Origin: Brachybacterium sp.
Lineage (GTDB): Bacteria; Actinomycetota; Actinomycetes; Actinomycetales; Dermabacteraceae
DNA length: 5,599 nucleotides
Assembly: GCA_027322375.1 (NCBI GenBank)
Contig: DAHVRS010000071.1
Location: 1 to 5,599, forward strand
Direction of reading: 5' to 3'
The position numbers were made by a program, and so were the translations under genes. The notes beneath the pieces were generated by a model that did no database searches, was not told the DNA's origin, and saw only the letters and a list, made by a program, of their open reading frames with translations. Positions 1 through 5,599 of the stretch are shown here, in pieces. Positions within the stretch are counted from its first letter, which is position 1. Every line of letters starts with the position of its first letter.

Positions 1-1902
1 CTGAAGACGGGCTCGCAGCAGAAGGCGGCGCCGCAGGTCCGCGAGGACGCCGGCGACGGCAATCTGCACAAGGCGGTCGACCTCGAGTTCGGGGACGTCG
101 CCGCGGGCCTGCGCGAGGCGCAGTTCACGCGCACGGACGAGTTCTTCTTTCAGGGAAACAACCATTTGGCGCTCGAACCGCACGCGGTCACCGCGGTCTG
201 GCAGCCGGACGGCCAACTCGTGCTTGAGAGCTCGACACAGGTGCCGCACTACGTCCAGCGCTCCCTGGCGCGGGCGCTCGGCCTGCCGGAGCACCAGATC
301 AGGGTCATGGTGCCGACGCTTGGCGGCGGCTTCGGCGGCAAGAGCGAGCTGTTCCCGCACGAGGTCGCCGCCGCGCTGCTCTCGCGCAGCTGCGGGCGTC
401 CCGTGCGCATCACGCTGAGCCGCGAGGACGTCTTCTACACCCACCGCGGCCGCCACCCCGTGGCGATGAAGGTCGAGACGGGCTTCGACGCCGAGCGCCG
501 CATCCAGGCGATGTCGTTCGAGAGCGTTCTCGACGGCGGCGCCTACGGTTCCTACGGCATCGCCAGCACCTACTACACGGGGGCGCTGCAGCCGACGACC
601 TACCGGATGGGGGCGTACCGCTTCCACGGGGAGCGATGGTATACCACGAAGCCGCCCTGCGGTCCGAAGCGGGGCCACGGCACGACCCAGCCGCGGGCGC
701 TCCTCGAGGTGCACATGGACCGCATGGCGCGCGATCTCGGGCTCGACCCGATCGAACTGCGGCGCAAGAACCTGCAGCCGGCCTACTCGGTGACCGTCAA
801 CCAGCTCGACATCACGACCTCCGGCCTTGCCGCCTGCCTCGACGCGGTCGAACGGATGTCCTCCTGGAAGGAGCGCTGGGGCCGCCTCCCGTACGGGCAG
901 GGGCTCGGATTCGCCTGCTCGAGCTACCTGAGCGGCGCGGGCCTGCCGATCTACTGGAATCCCCTGCCGCACAGCGGCGTGCGCATCGCCGTCAACCGGG
1001 ACGGGGGCGTGCACGTGGCCTGCGGCCTCACGGACATCGGGCAGGGGGCGAACACGGTGCTCGCCGTCCTGGCCGCGAAGGCGCTCGGCGTCTCGCTGGA
1101 GCGCGTGCAGCTCACGACGCAGGACACCGCGACCACCCCGGTCGACCTCGGGTCGTACTCGAGCCGCGTGACGATGATGGCGGGCAACGCGCTGCTGGCC
1201 GCCGCCCAGCACATGCTCTCCCTGCTCACCGAGGCCGCGGCGCGCCACTGGGGGGTGCCGGCCGAGAGCGTTGCGCGCGACGGCGAGGACTTCTGCGTCG
1301 ACGGGGGCGGCGAGCGCGCGGGCTGGACGGAAGTGGCGCGCTGGGCCGAGGCGGACCTCGGACCGCTCGCGGCGTCCGGCGGCTACACTCCGGTGCCGCC
1401 GCGCGGTCGGCACAAGGGATCCGGGGTCGGGCCATCGCCCGCCTACTCCTTCTCGGCCTGCGTCGCGGAGGTCTGGGTGGACGATCTCGACGGGCGCGTG
1501 CAGGTGAAGCGCCTCTACGTCGCCCACGACCCCGGGACGCCGCTCAATCCCCAGTCCGTCGAGGGACAGATCCGCGGCGGTGCCGTGATGGGCCTCGGCG
1601 AGGCGCTGATGGAGGCGCAGGCATTCAACCCAGACGGCCGCCACCGCGGACCGCACCTCTTGGGCTACCGCATCCCCACGATCCTCGACGTGCCCGAGAT
1701 CGAGGTCGCCGTCGTCGGCGAGCCCGATCCGAACGGGCCGATGGGAGCCAAAGAGGCCGGGCAGGGTCCGCTCAACCCGGTCATCCCCGCCGTGCTGAAC
1801 GCAGTGCGGGACGCGATCGGCGTCGACCTCAGCGAGACGCCGGTGACGCCGGACCGGGTGCTGCGTGCCCTGGAACGCCGCCGCAGGGAGGAAGCGCGAT
1901 GA
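1..1902 (+). CDS. hcrA: 4-hydroxybenzoyl-CoA reductase alpha-like molybdopterin-binding subunit (5' partial)
   Basis: This is the molybdenum-cofactor subunit of a xanthine dehydrogenase/aldehyde oxidase-family enzyme; 633 residues are in the window. The frame is open from base 1. The TTG at 166 is not the start, because family homology already runs through residues 25-65 (DLEFGD...HLALEPHAV). Family members are about 750-780 residues, so roughly 130 N-terminal residues lie upstream. Visible motifs are GGGFGGK (108-114), RGHG (224-227, where many relatives have RGFG), a cofactor-loop DIGQG (345-349), DLGSYSSR (382-389) and a C-terminal GAKEAGQGPL (582-591). RGHG and DLGSYSSR are, from memory, closer to HcrA than to xanthine dehydrogenase. 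The usual catalytic Glu appears to be Gln588. The gene overlaps the FAD subunit gene and is cytoplasmic by family. HCR reductively removes a ring hydroxyl from an aryl-CoA using ferredoxin; the substrate here is inferred only. Alternatives are another CoA-thioester or N-heterocycle hydroxylase. Confidence 0.88.
   Translation: MKTGSQQKAAPQVREDAGDGNLHKAVDLEFGDVAAGLREAQFTRTDEFFFQGNNHLALEPHAVTAVWQPDGQLVLESSTQVPHYVQRSLARALGLPEHQIRVMVPTLGGGFGGKSELFPHEVAAALLSRSCGRPVRITLSREDVFYTHRGRHPVAMKVETGFDAERRIQAMSFESVLDGGAYGSYGIASTYYTGALQPTTYRMGAYRFHGERWYTTKPPCGPKRGHGTTQPRALLEVHMDRMARDLGLDPIELRRKNLQPAYSVTVNQLDITTSGLAACLDAVERMSSWKERWGRLPYGQGLGFACSSYLSGAGLPIYWNPLPHSGVRIAVNRDGGVHVACGLTDIGQGANTVLAVLAAKALGVSLERVQLTTQDTATTPVDLGSYSSRVTMMAGNALLAAAQHMLSLLTEAAARHWGVPAESVARDGEDFCVDGGGERAGWTEVARWAEADLGPLAASGGYTPVPPRGRHKGSGVGPSPAYSFSACVAEVWVDDLDGRVQVKRLYVAHDPGTPLNPQSVEGQIRGGAVMGLGEALMEAQAFNPDGRHRGPHLLGYRIPTILDVPEIEVAVVGEPDPNGPMGAKEAGQGPLNPVIPAVLNAVRDAIGVDLSETPVTPDRVLRALERRRREEAR
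1885..1894 (+). promoter_or_regulatory. Ribosome binding site for the FAD subunit gene
   Basis: A purine-rich AGGGAGGAAG lies inside the end of the upstream gene. AGGGAGG ends 7 bases before the ATG at 1899 and 10 bases before a second in-frame ATG at 1902. The spacing favours the first ATG, but either is possible. Confidence 0.7.
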
Positions 1903-2888
1903 TGCCGCTGCCACCGCTCGCCCTCGTCACCCCTGGGGACGAGGTGGAACTGCTGCGCTCGCTGGCTGCGGAGGGTGCGGTGGCGTTCGCGGGCGGGAGC
2001 GACCTGATCCCCGGGCTCTCCTGGGAACTCGCATCGGCGGACGCGCTCGTCAGCTTGGCCGGCGTGCCCGCGCTCAGGCGCATCGACGCCCTCGAAGACG
2101 GCAGCGTCTCCCTGGGAGCCGCCGTGACGCTCGCCGAGGTCGCCCGCCATCCCCTGATCGCGGGCGCCTATCCGGCGCTCGCGGACGCGGCGCGGGCGGT
2201 CGGGTCCTGGGAACTGCGCGCGCAGGGGACGATCGGCGGCAACATCTGTCTTTCCACGCGCTGCCGGTTTCGCAACCAGCCGCCGCTCTGGCGGGAGGGG
2301 CTCCAGCCCTGCTACCAGTCGGACGGCGACGTCTGCCACGCGGCACCCGCAAGCCGGACGTGCGTGGCGATCCTCTCCGGCGACACGGTGCCGGCGCTCG
2401 CGGCGCTCGGCGCGCAGCTCGAGATCTGGGGAGACGAGGCGCGGCGCCTGCCCATCGAGGACTTCTACAGCGGAGACGGTGCGCACCACATCCATCTCGC
2501 CAAAGGCGAGCTGCTGGCCGCCGTCCACCTGCCTGCGGACCCGCCCATGGCAGCCTTCCGCAAGTGGCGGGCGCGCGAGAGCATCGACTTTCCCGAGGCG
2601 AACGCGGCGGTCTCGGCGGTCTGGCGCGAGGGCGCCTGGCGCGCGCCGAGGGTGTTCGCGAGCGCGGTGGGCCCCGCACCCGTCCGGGTGCTGGCCGCGG
2701 AGGCGCTGCTCGACGGGGAGGAGTGGTCCGAAGACCTCCTGCGCGCGGCGGGGGAACTCGCCCGCAAGGCCGTCCACCCCTACGACAACGGGCAGCTGAA
2801 CGTCGTCGGCCGGCAGCTCGCCGTGCGCGGCCTCGTCGCCCGGGCGCTCGGCGATCTGGAGAATGCGCGAAGGGAGCGAGGACTGTGA
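1899..2888 (+). CDS. hcrB: 4-hydroxybenzoyl-CoA reductase beta-like FAD-binding subunit with 4Fe-4S loop
   Basis: This 329-residue protein is the FAD (CO dehydrogenase flavoprotein-type) subunit that partners the preceding molybdenum subunit. The N-terminal FAD domain shows AGGSDLIPGL (31-40) and GTIGGNIC (110-117). The C-terminal part (about 215-320) fits the CO dehydrogenase flavoprotein C-terminal domain. Between them is a cysteine-rich insertion with Cys122, Cys138, Cys146 and Cys155 (plus Cys117), within the pattern TRCRFRNQ...CYQ...DVCHAAP...RTC. Ordinary xanthine dehydrogenase FAD subunits lack this loop. In the Thauera aromatica 4-hydroxybenzoyl-CoA reductase beta subunit such a loop binds an extra 4Fe-4S cluster that passes low-potential electrons from ferredoxin. 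The start is ATG 1899, overlapping the upstream stop by 4 bases; ATG 1902 is the alternative. The 2Fe-2S gamma subunit is not in the window. Family assignment is firm; the exact substrate is not. Confidence 0.9.
   Translation: MMPLPPLALVTPGDEVELLRSLAAEGAVAFAGGSDLIPGLSWELASADALVSLAGVPALRRIDALEDGSVSLGAAVTLAEVARHPLIAGAYPALADAARAVGSWELRAQGTIGGNICLSTRCRFRNQPPLWREGLQPCYQSDGDVCHAAPASRTCVAILSGDTVPALAALGAQLEIWGDEARRLPIEDFYSGDGAHHIHLAKGELLAAVHLPADPPMAAFRKWRARESIDFPEANAAVSAVWREGAWRAPRVFASAVGPAPVRVLAAEALLDGEEWSEDLLRAAGELARKAVHPYDNGQLNVVGRQLAVRGLVARALGDLENARRERGL
2871..2881 (+). promoter_or_regulatory. Ribosome binding site supporting the GTG start at 2885
   Basis: AGGGAGCGAGG precedes the GTG at 2885. 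Its GGGAG core (2872-2876) is 8 bases upstream, a normal Shine-Dalgarno distance. No ATG is in a suitable place in this frame, so this site decides in favour of the GTG start. Confidence 0.6.
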
Positions 2889-4117
2889 CCTGGGCGGAGC
2901 AGATCCTGGCGGCGAAGTCCGGCCGCGACAGGGTGCAGCCGGGCGAGTACGTGGTCGCGCGGCTCGACGGCTTCATGATGCACGACATCTTCGCCGCGGA
3001 CGTGCTCGGGCTCCTGGACGAGGTGGGCATCGCGCGGCTCGACGACCCGGAGCGCGTCACCGTCGTCTTCGACCACATGGTGCCGGCGCCGTCGGTCGCG
3101 GCCGCCGTACACCAGCGCAAGGCGAGGGAGCTCGTGATCCGCTACGGCATCCGTCATTTCCACGAGATCGGCCGCGGTGTCTCCCACCAGGTGATGGTCG
3201 AGGAGCAGCGCGTGCAGGAAGGCGACCTCGTCGCCGCCACCGACTCCCACACGACGACCTACGGCGGCGTCGGCGCGATCAGCACCGGCATCGGCTCGAC
3301 CGAGATGGCCTACGCGCTGGCGACCGGGACGCTCTGGTTCAAGGTGCCGGAGAGCGTGCTGATCCGCCTCGAGGGCGCCTTCGCCAAGGGAACCTCCGGC
3401 AAGGATCTGATCCTCGCGCTGATGCAGACCGTCGGTTCGGACGTCGCGCAGGCGCGCTCGCTCGAGTTTTGCGGCCCCGGGGCCAGCTCACTGACACTGG
3501 CCGATCGCCTGACCGTCTGCAACATGGGCGTCGAGATGGGCGCGAAGTTCGCCGTCTTTCCGCCGGGCGCGCACGATCCGCAGGAAGCGGCCTACGCCGC
3601 CCGCTACACGGTCGACCTCGCGGCCTTGCAGCCGATGGTCGCGATCCCGCACCACGTGGAGAACGTGCGGCCGGTTTCGGAGGCCGCGGGGACGCGGATC
3701 GACCAGGTGTTCATCGGCTCGTGCACCAACGGGCGCCTGCAGGACCTCAGGGACGCGGCGTCGCTGCTTGCGGGCAGGCGCGTCGCGCCGGGGGTGCGCC
3801 TGATCGTCGTGCCCGCGTCGCGCGAGATCTACCGGCAGGCGGCCGGCGAGGGGATCCTCGACGCGCTCTCGGCCGCCGGCGCGATCGTCGAGGGCCCCGG
3901 CTGCGGGCCGTGCTTCGGCGGCCACCTGGGGCTCCTGGCCCCCGGCGAGCGCTGCCTCGGCACCCACAACCGCAACTTCCAGGGAAGGATGGGCAGCCCG
4001 GACGCGGAGATCTACCTGGCCTCGCCGCTGACGGCCGCCGCCACCGCGATCGCCGGCGAGATCGCAGACCCCCGCGCTCTGCTCCGGGAGCTTGCCGCGA
4101 AGGAGGTGTCAGGATGA
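2885..4117 (+). CDS. Aconitase-family hydro-lyase large subunit (3-isopropylmalate dehydratase/homoaconitase type)
   Basis: This 410-residue protein is the catalytic large subunit of a two-subunit 4Fe-4S hydro-lyase (LeuC/HacA/DmdA group, usually about 415-425 residues, so full length). Visible motifs are MHD (32-34), DHMVP (63-67), ATDSHTTTYGGVG (118-130), FIGSCTNGR (276-284), GPGCGPCFG (337-345) and NRNFQGRMG (362-370). The three cluster ligands are Cys280, Cys340 and Cys343. The family moves water across a C-C bond of hydroxy-di/tricarboxylates such as isopropylmalate, homocitrate/homoaconitate or 2,3-dimethylmalate. Translation starts at a GTG overlapping the previous stop (GTGA), and the small-subunit gene follows with an ATGA overlap, so the two are co-translated. 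Sitting between a molybdoenzyme and a CoA ligase, with no leuA or leuB in view, it is more likely a catabolic hydro-lyase than LeuC. That is inference; the substrate is unknown. Confidence 0.9.
   Translation: MTWAEQILAAKSGRDRVQPGEYVVARLDGFMMHDIFAADVLGLLDEVGIARLDDPERVTVVFDHMVPAPSVAAAVHQRKARELVIRYGIRHFHEIGRGVSHQVMVEEQRVQEGDLVAATDSHTTTYGGVGAISTGIGSTEMAYALATGTLWFKVPESVLIRLEGAFAKGTSGKDLILALMQTVGSDVAQARSLEFCGPGASSLTLADRLTVCNMGVEMGAKFAVFPPGAHDPQEAAYAARYTVDLAALQPMVAIPHHVENVRPVSEAAGTRIDQVFIGSCTNGRLQDLRDAASLLAGRRVAPGVRLIVVPASREIYRQAAGEGILDALSAAGAIVEGPGCGPCFGGHLGLLAPGERCLGTHNRNFQGRMGSPDAEIYLASPLTAAATAIAGEIADPRALLRELAAKEVSG
4101..4108 (+). promoter_or_regulatory. Strong ribosome binding site for the hydro-lyase small subunit
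   Basis: AGGAGGTG is a near-perfect anti-16S match. Its AGGAGG core (4101-4106) ends 7 bases before the ATG at 4114. It is the strongest ribosome binding site in the window and fixes this start. Confidence 0.85.
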
Positions 4118-4671
4118 GCGTCCAGTTCCCCACCCTGCGCGGCAAGGTGTGGCTCCTCGGCGACAACATCTCCACCGACGTGCTGTCGCCCGGGCCGTAC
4201 GTGCACGCGCCGAACCAAGAGCGCCTGCGACACGTGCTGGAGGCGGTCCGCCCCGACTTCGCCCCAAAGGTGCAGAGCGGCGATCTGGTCGTCGCCGGCC
4301 GCAACTTCGGCTGCGGTTCGAGCCGCGAGTCCGCGCCGCAGCACCTCAAGGACCTCGGGGTGGCGGCGGTGGTGGCGGAATCGTTCTCCCGCATCTTCGC
4401 GCGCAACGCCATCGCCATCGGGCTGCCCGTGCTGACCTGCGCGGGCGTGCGCCAGCGCGTGCGCGACCAGGAGGAGATCGCGGTGGACGTCGTCTTAGGA
4501 GCCGTGGTCCTCTCCGACGGCACGGCCCTCGCCGCCGAGCGGATCCCGCCCGAGATGCTGACGGTGCTCTCGAGCGGGGGCATCGTCCCGATGCTGCGCG
4601 CGATCGCGCAGGCGCACACCCACGGCGGAGGGACTTCTGAAGGGAGAGACGAGGATGGACTGGGACGCTGA
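4114..4671 (+). CDS. Aconitase-family hydro-lyase small subunit (LeuD/HacB type)
   Basis: This 185-residue protein is the swivel-domain partner of the preceding large subunit; archaeal-type LeuD/HacB proteins are about 160-175 residues. Visible motifs are GDNISTDVLSPGPY (16-29, matching the family GDNINTDxIxPxxY) and GRNFGCGSSRESAP (62-75), which holds the catalytic Ser/Arg of the GSSRE motif (68-72). SFSRIFARNAIAIGLPVL (90-107) and a C-terminal SSGGIVPML (153-161) follow. The substrate-selecting loop after the first motif reads YVHAPNQE (29-36), unlike the YL-x-x form I associate with LeuD/HacB. The position after GSSRE is Ser73, where His or Gln is common. The last 15 or so residues (from about 170) are Gly/charged and look like a tail created by reading into the ribosome binding site of the next gene. 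The gene overlaps the ligase gene by 17 bases. Confidence 0.9.
   Translation: MSVQFPTLRGKVWLLGDNISTDVLSPGPYVHAPNQERLRHVLEAVRPDFAPKVQSGDLVVAGRNFGCGSSRESAPQHLKDLGVAAVVAESFSRIFARNAIAIGLPVLTCAGVRQRVRDQEEIAVDVVLGAVVLSDGTALAAERIPPEMLTVLSSGGIVPMLRAIAQAHTHGGGTSEGRDEDGLGR
4641..4648 (+). promoter_or_regulatory. Ribosome binding site for the PaaK-type ligase gene
   Basis: AGGGAGAG ends 6 bases before the ATG at 4655, inside the 3' end of the small-subunit gene. It supports this start and hence the 17-base gene overlap. Confidence 0.65.
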
Positions 4672-5599
4672 GAAGGTTTCGCGGAGCGAGCTGGAGGACC
4701 GGAGCATCGAACTCTTCCGGGAGGCGGTGCGCCGCGTGAAGCGGACCATGCCGTTCTACCAGGAGCGCCTCAAGGACATCGACGCCGACCAGATCCGCAC
4801 CATCGACGACATCGCGCAGGTACCGACGACGAACAAGGCGGACCTCCGCTCCCAGGCCTACCAGAGCGCCTTGGGCGTGCCGCTCAAGGACATCATGGAG
4901 CTCCACGCGTCTTCGGGGACGACGGGTTCCGCCGTCGTCACGGGCTACACGGCGAACGACCTGAAGCTCTGGCGCACGGCGATGAAGCGCGTGCTGTTGC
5001 GGGCCGGCGTGCACCGCGGCGACCTCGTGCACAACGCCTACGGCTACGGGCTCTTCACCGGCGGGCTCGGCTTCCACTACGCCGCGCTCGAGACGGGCGT
5101 GACCGTCCTGCCCATCTCCGGCGGCCAGACGCAGCGGCAGGTGACGATGCTGCGCGAGCTGCAGGCGACGGTGCTCACCTGCACACCTTCCTACGCCCAG
5201 CACATCTCCGAGGTCATGAAGCAGATGGGCATGACGAAGGAGGATCTGAACCTGCGGGTGGGCATCTTCGGCGCCGAGGCGTGGTCGCAGCAGATGTGCG
5301 ACGAGATCGAGCGGGAGCTCGGCATCACCGCGCTCGACGTCTACGGCCTCGCCGAGATCATCGGCCCGGGTGTCGCGAGCGAGTGTGCGGAGGGCCACAA
5401 GGGCCTGCACGTCAGCGAGGACCTCTTCCACTTCGAAGTCATCGATCCCGAGACCGGAAAGCCGGTCCCGGACGGCACGCTGGGCGAGCTCGTGCTCACC
5501 TCGATCCGCCGCGAGGCCTCTCCGGTCGTGCGCTACCGCACCGGCGACATCACCCGCGTGATCCCCGGCAGTTGCGCCTGCGGAAGGACGACGCGCCGC
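4655..5599 (+). CDS. paaK: Phenylacetate-CoA ligase family protein (3' partial)
   Basis: The frame stays open to the right edge, giving 315 residues of a family that is usually about 430; the missing part is most of the C-terminal lid domain. The enzyme makes an aryl-CoA thioester from an aryl carboxylate, ATP and CoA through an acyl-adenylate. Visible motifs are an N-terminal MPFYQERL (32-39), the P-loop HASSGTTGSAVVTGYT (84-99), NAYGYGLFTGGLGFHY (127-142), GAEAWS (206-211), DVYGLAEIIGPG (228-239, the YGxxE adenylate motif), GELVLTS (277-283) and VRYRTGD (292-298, conserved Asp298). A CACGR (307-311) marks the hinge to the lid. In most PaaK proteins the P-loop reads GKPT where this one has GSAV. 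It is the last visible gene of the operon and could supply the CoA thioester used by the upstream reductase-like enzyme. The acid used may be phenylacetate, a (hydroxy)benzoate or a heteroaromatic acid; sequence alone does not decide. Confidence 0.9.
   Translation, partial: MDWDAEKVSRSELEDRSIELFREAVRRVKRTMPFYQERLKDIDADQIRTIDDIAQVPTTNKADLRSQAYQSALGVPLKDIMELHASSGTTGSAVVTGYTANDLKLWRTAMKRVLLRAGVHRGDLVHNAYGYGLFTGGLGFHYAALETGVTVLPISGGQTQRQVTMLRELQATVLTCTPSYAQHISEVMKQMGMTKEDLNLRVGIFGAEAWSQQMCDEIERELGITALDVYGLAEIIGPGVASECAEGHKGLHVSEDLFHFEVIDPETGKPVPDGTLGELVLTSIRREASPVVRYRTGDITRVIPGSCACGRTTRR

Noticed and set aside
166..168. TTG as the start of the molybdenum subunit
   Set aside because: The frame is open upstream and residues encoded before it already match the family, so the gene begins before the window.
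636..1898. Long open frame on + upstream of the FAD subunit start, in another frame of the molybdenum subunit gene
   Set aside because: It is Arg/Pro/Gly/Ala-rich with no family motif; in very GC-rich DNA the off-frames stay open. The real gene in this frame starts at 1899.
1665..2777. 370-residue open frame on the minus strand
   Set aside because: It lies antisense to genes with clear motifs and its translation shows no recognisable domain; a GC-composition shadow.
1865..2884. Frame open upstream of the hydro-lyase large subunit
   Set aside because: Arg/Gly-rich low-complexity translation; family homology begins at the GTG at 2885, which has a ribosome binding site.
4358..4380. GGT/GGC-rich run resembling a simple repeat
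   Set aside because: It encodes the conserved Gly-Val-Ala-Ala-Val-Val-Ala stretch of the small subunit; not an independent repeat.
4495..4497. A TTA leucine codon in otherwise extremely GC-rich coding sequence (a bldA-like control signal)
   Set aside because: A single TTA with nothing else pointing to Streptomyces-type regulation; most likely chance.
4346..5431. 361-residue open frame on the minus strand over the small subunit and ligase genes
   Set aside because: His/Arg/Leu-rich translation with no family signature, antisense to two well-supported genes.

Overview
The window is a gapless stretch of very GC-rich, protein-dense DNA. It holds five same-strand (+) genes that overlap end to start, so it looks like the inside of one operon. 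Strong GC preference at third codon positions, clear purine-rich ribosome binding sites and ATGA/GTGA stop-start overlaps point to a high-GC bacterium. The enzyme types (a 4-hydroxybenzoyl-CoA reductase-like molybdoenzyme with an extra Fe-S loop, a 4Fe-4S hydro-lyase and a phenylacetate-CoA ligase-type enzyme) suggest an anaerobe or facultative anaerobe that degrades aromatic compounds. Desulfobacterota-like or related lineages are possible, but taxonomy cannot be fixed from this sequence alone.

Layout: (1) 1-1902, the molybdopterin (large) subunit of a xanthine dehydrogenase-family enzyme most like 4-hydroxybenzoyl-CoA reductase alpha (HcrA), with its N-terminus cut off by the window edge. 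(2) 1899-2888, the FAD subunit (HcrB-like), with a cysteine-rich loop typical of the 4Fe-4S-carrying beta subunit of 4-hydroxybenzoyl-CoA reductase. (3) 2885-4117, the large subunit of an aconitase-superfamily hydro-lyase (LeuC/HacA/DmdA type). (4) 4114-4671, its small (swivel) subunit. (5) 4655 to the right edge, a phenylacetate-CoA ligase (PaaK) family adenylate-forming enzyme cut off before its C-terminal lid domain. There is no intergenic gap: the four junctions overlap by 4, 4, 4 and 17 bases (the first by 1 if the second of two tandem ATGs is used). No RNA gene, mobile element, repeat array, promoter or terminator is visible.

How the genes may work together (inference): the ligase would activate an aryl or heteroaryl carboxylate to its CoA thioester, and the molybdoenzyme would reductively dehydroxylate or hydroxylate the ring of that thioester. 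The two-subunit hydro-lyase would hydrate or dehydrate a small hydroxy-di/tricarboxylate, perhaps a ring-cleavage product, rather than serve leucine synthesis. The substrate is unknown. The combination of HCR-like enzyme, LeuCD-like hydro-lyase and PaaK, together with a Gln where the molybdoenzyme family normally has its catalytic Glu, is the main reason to look further.
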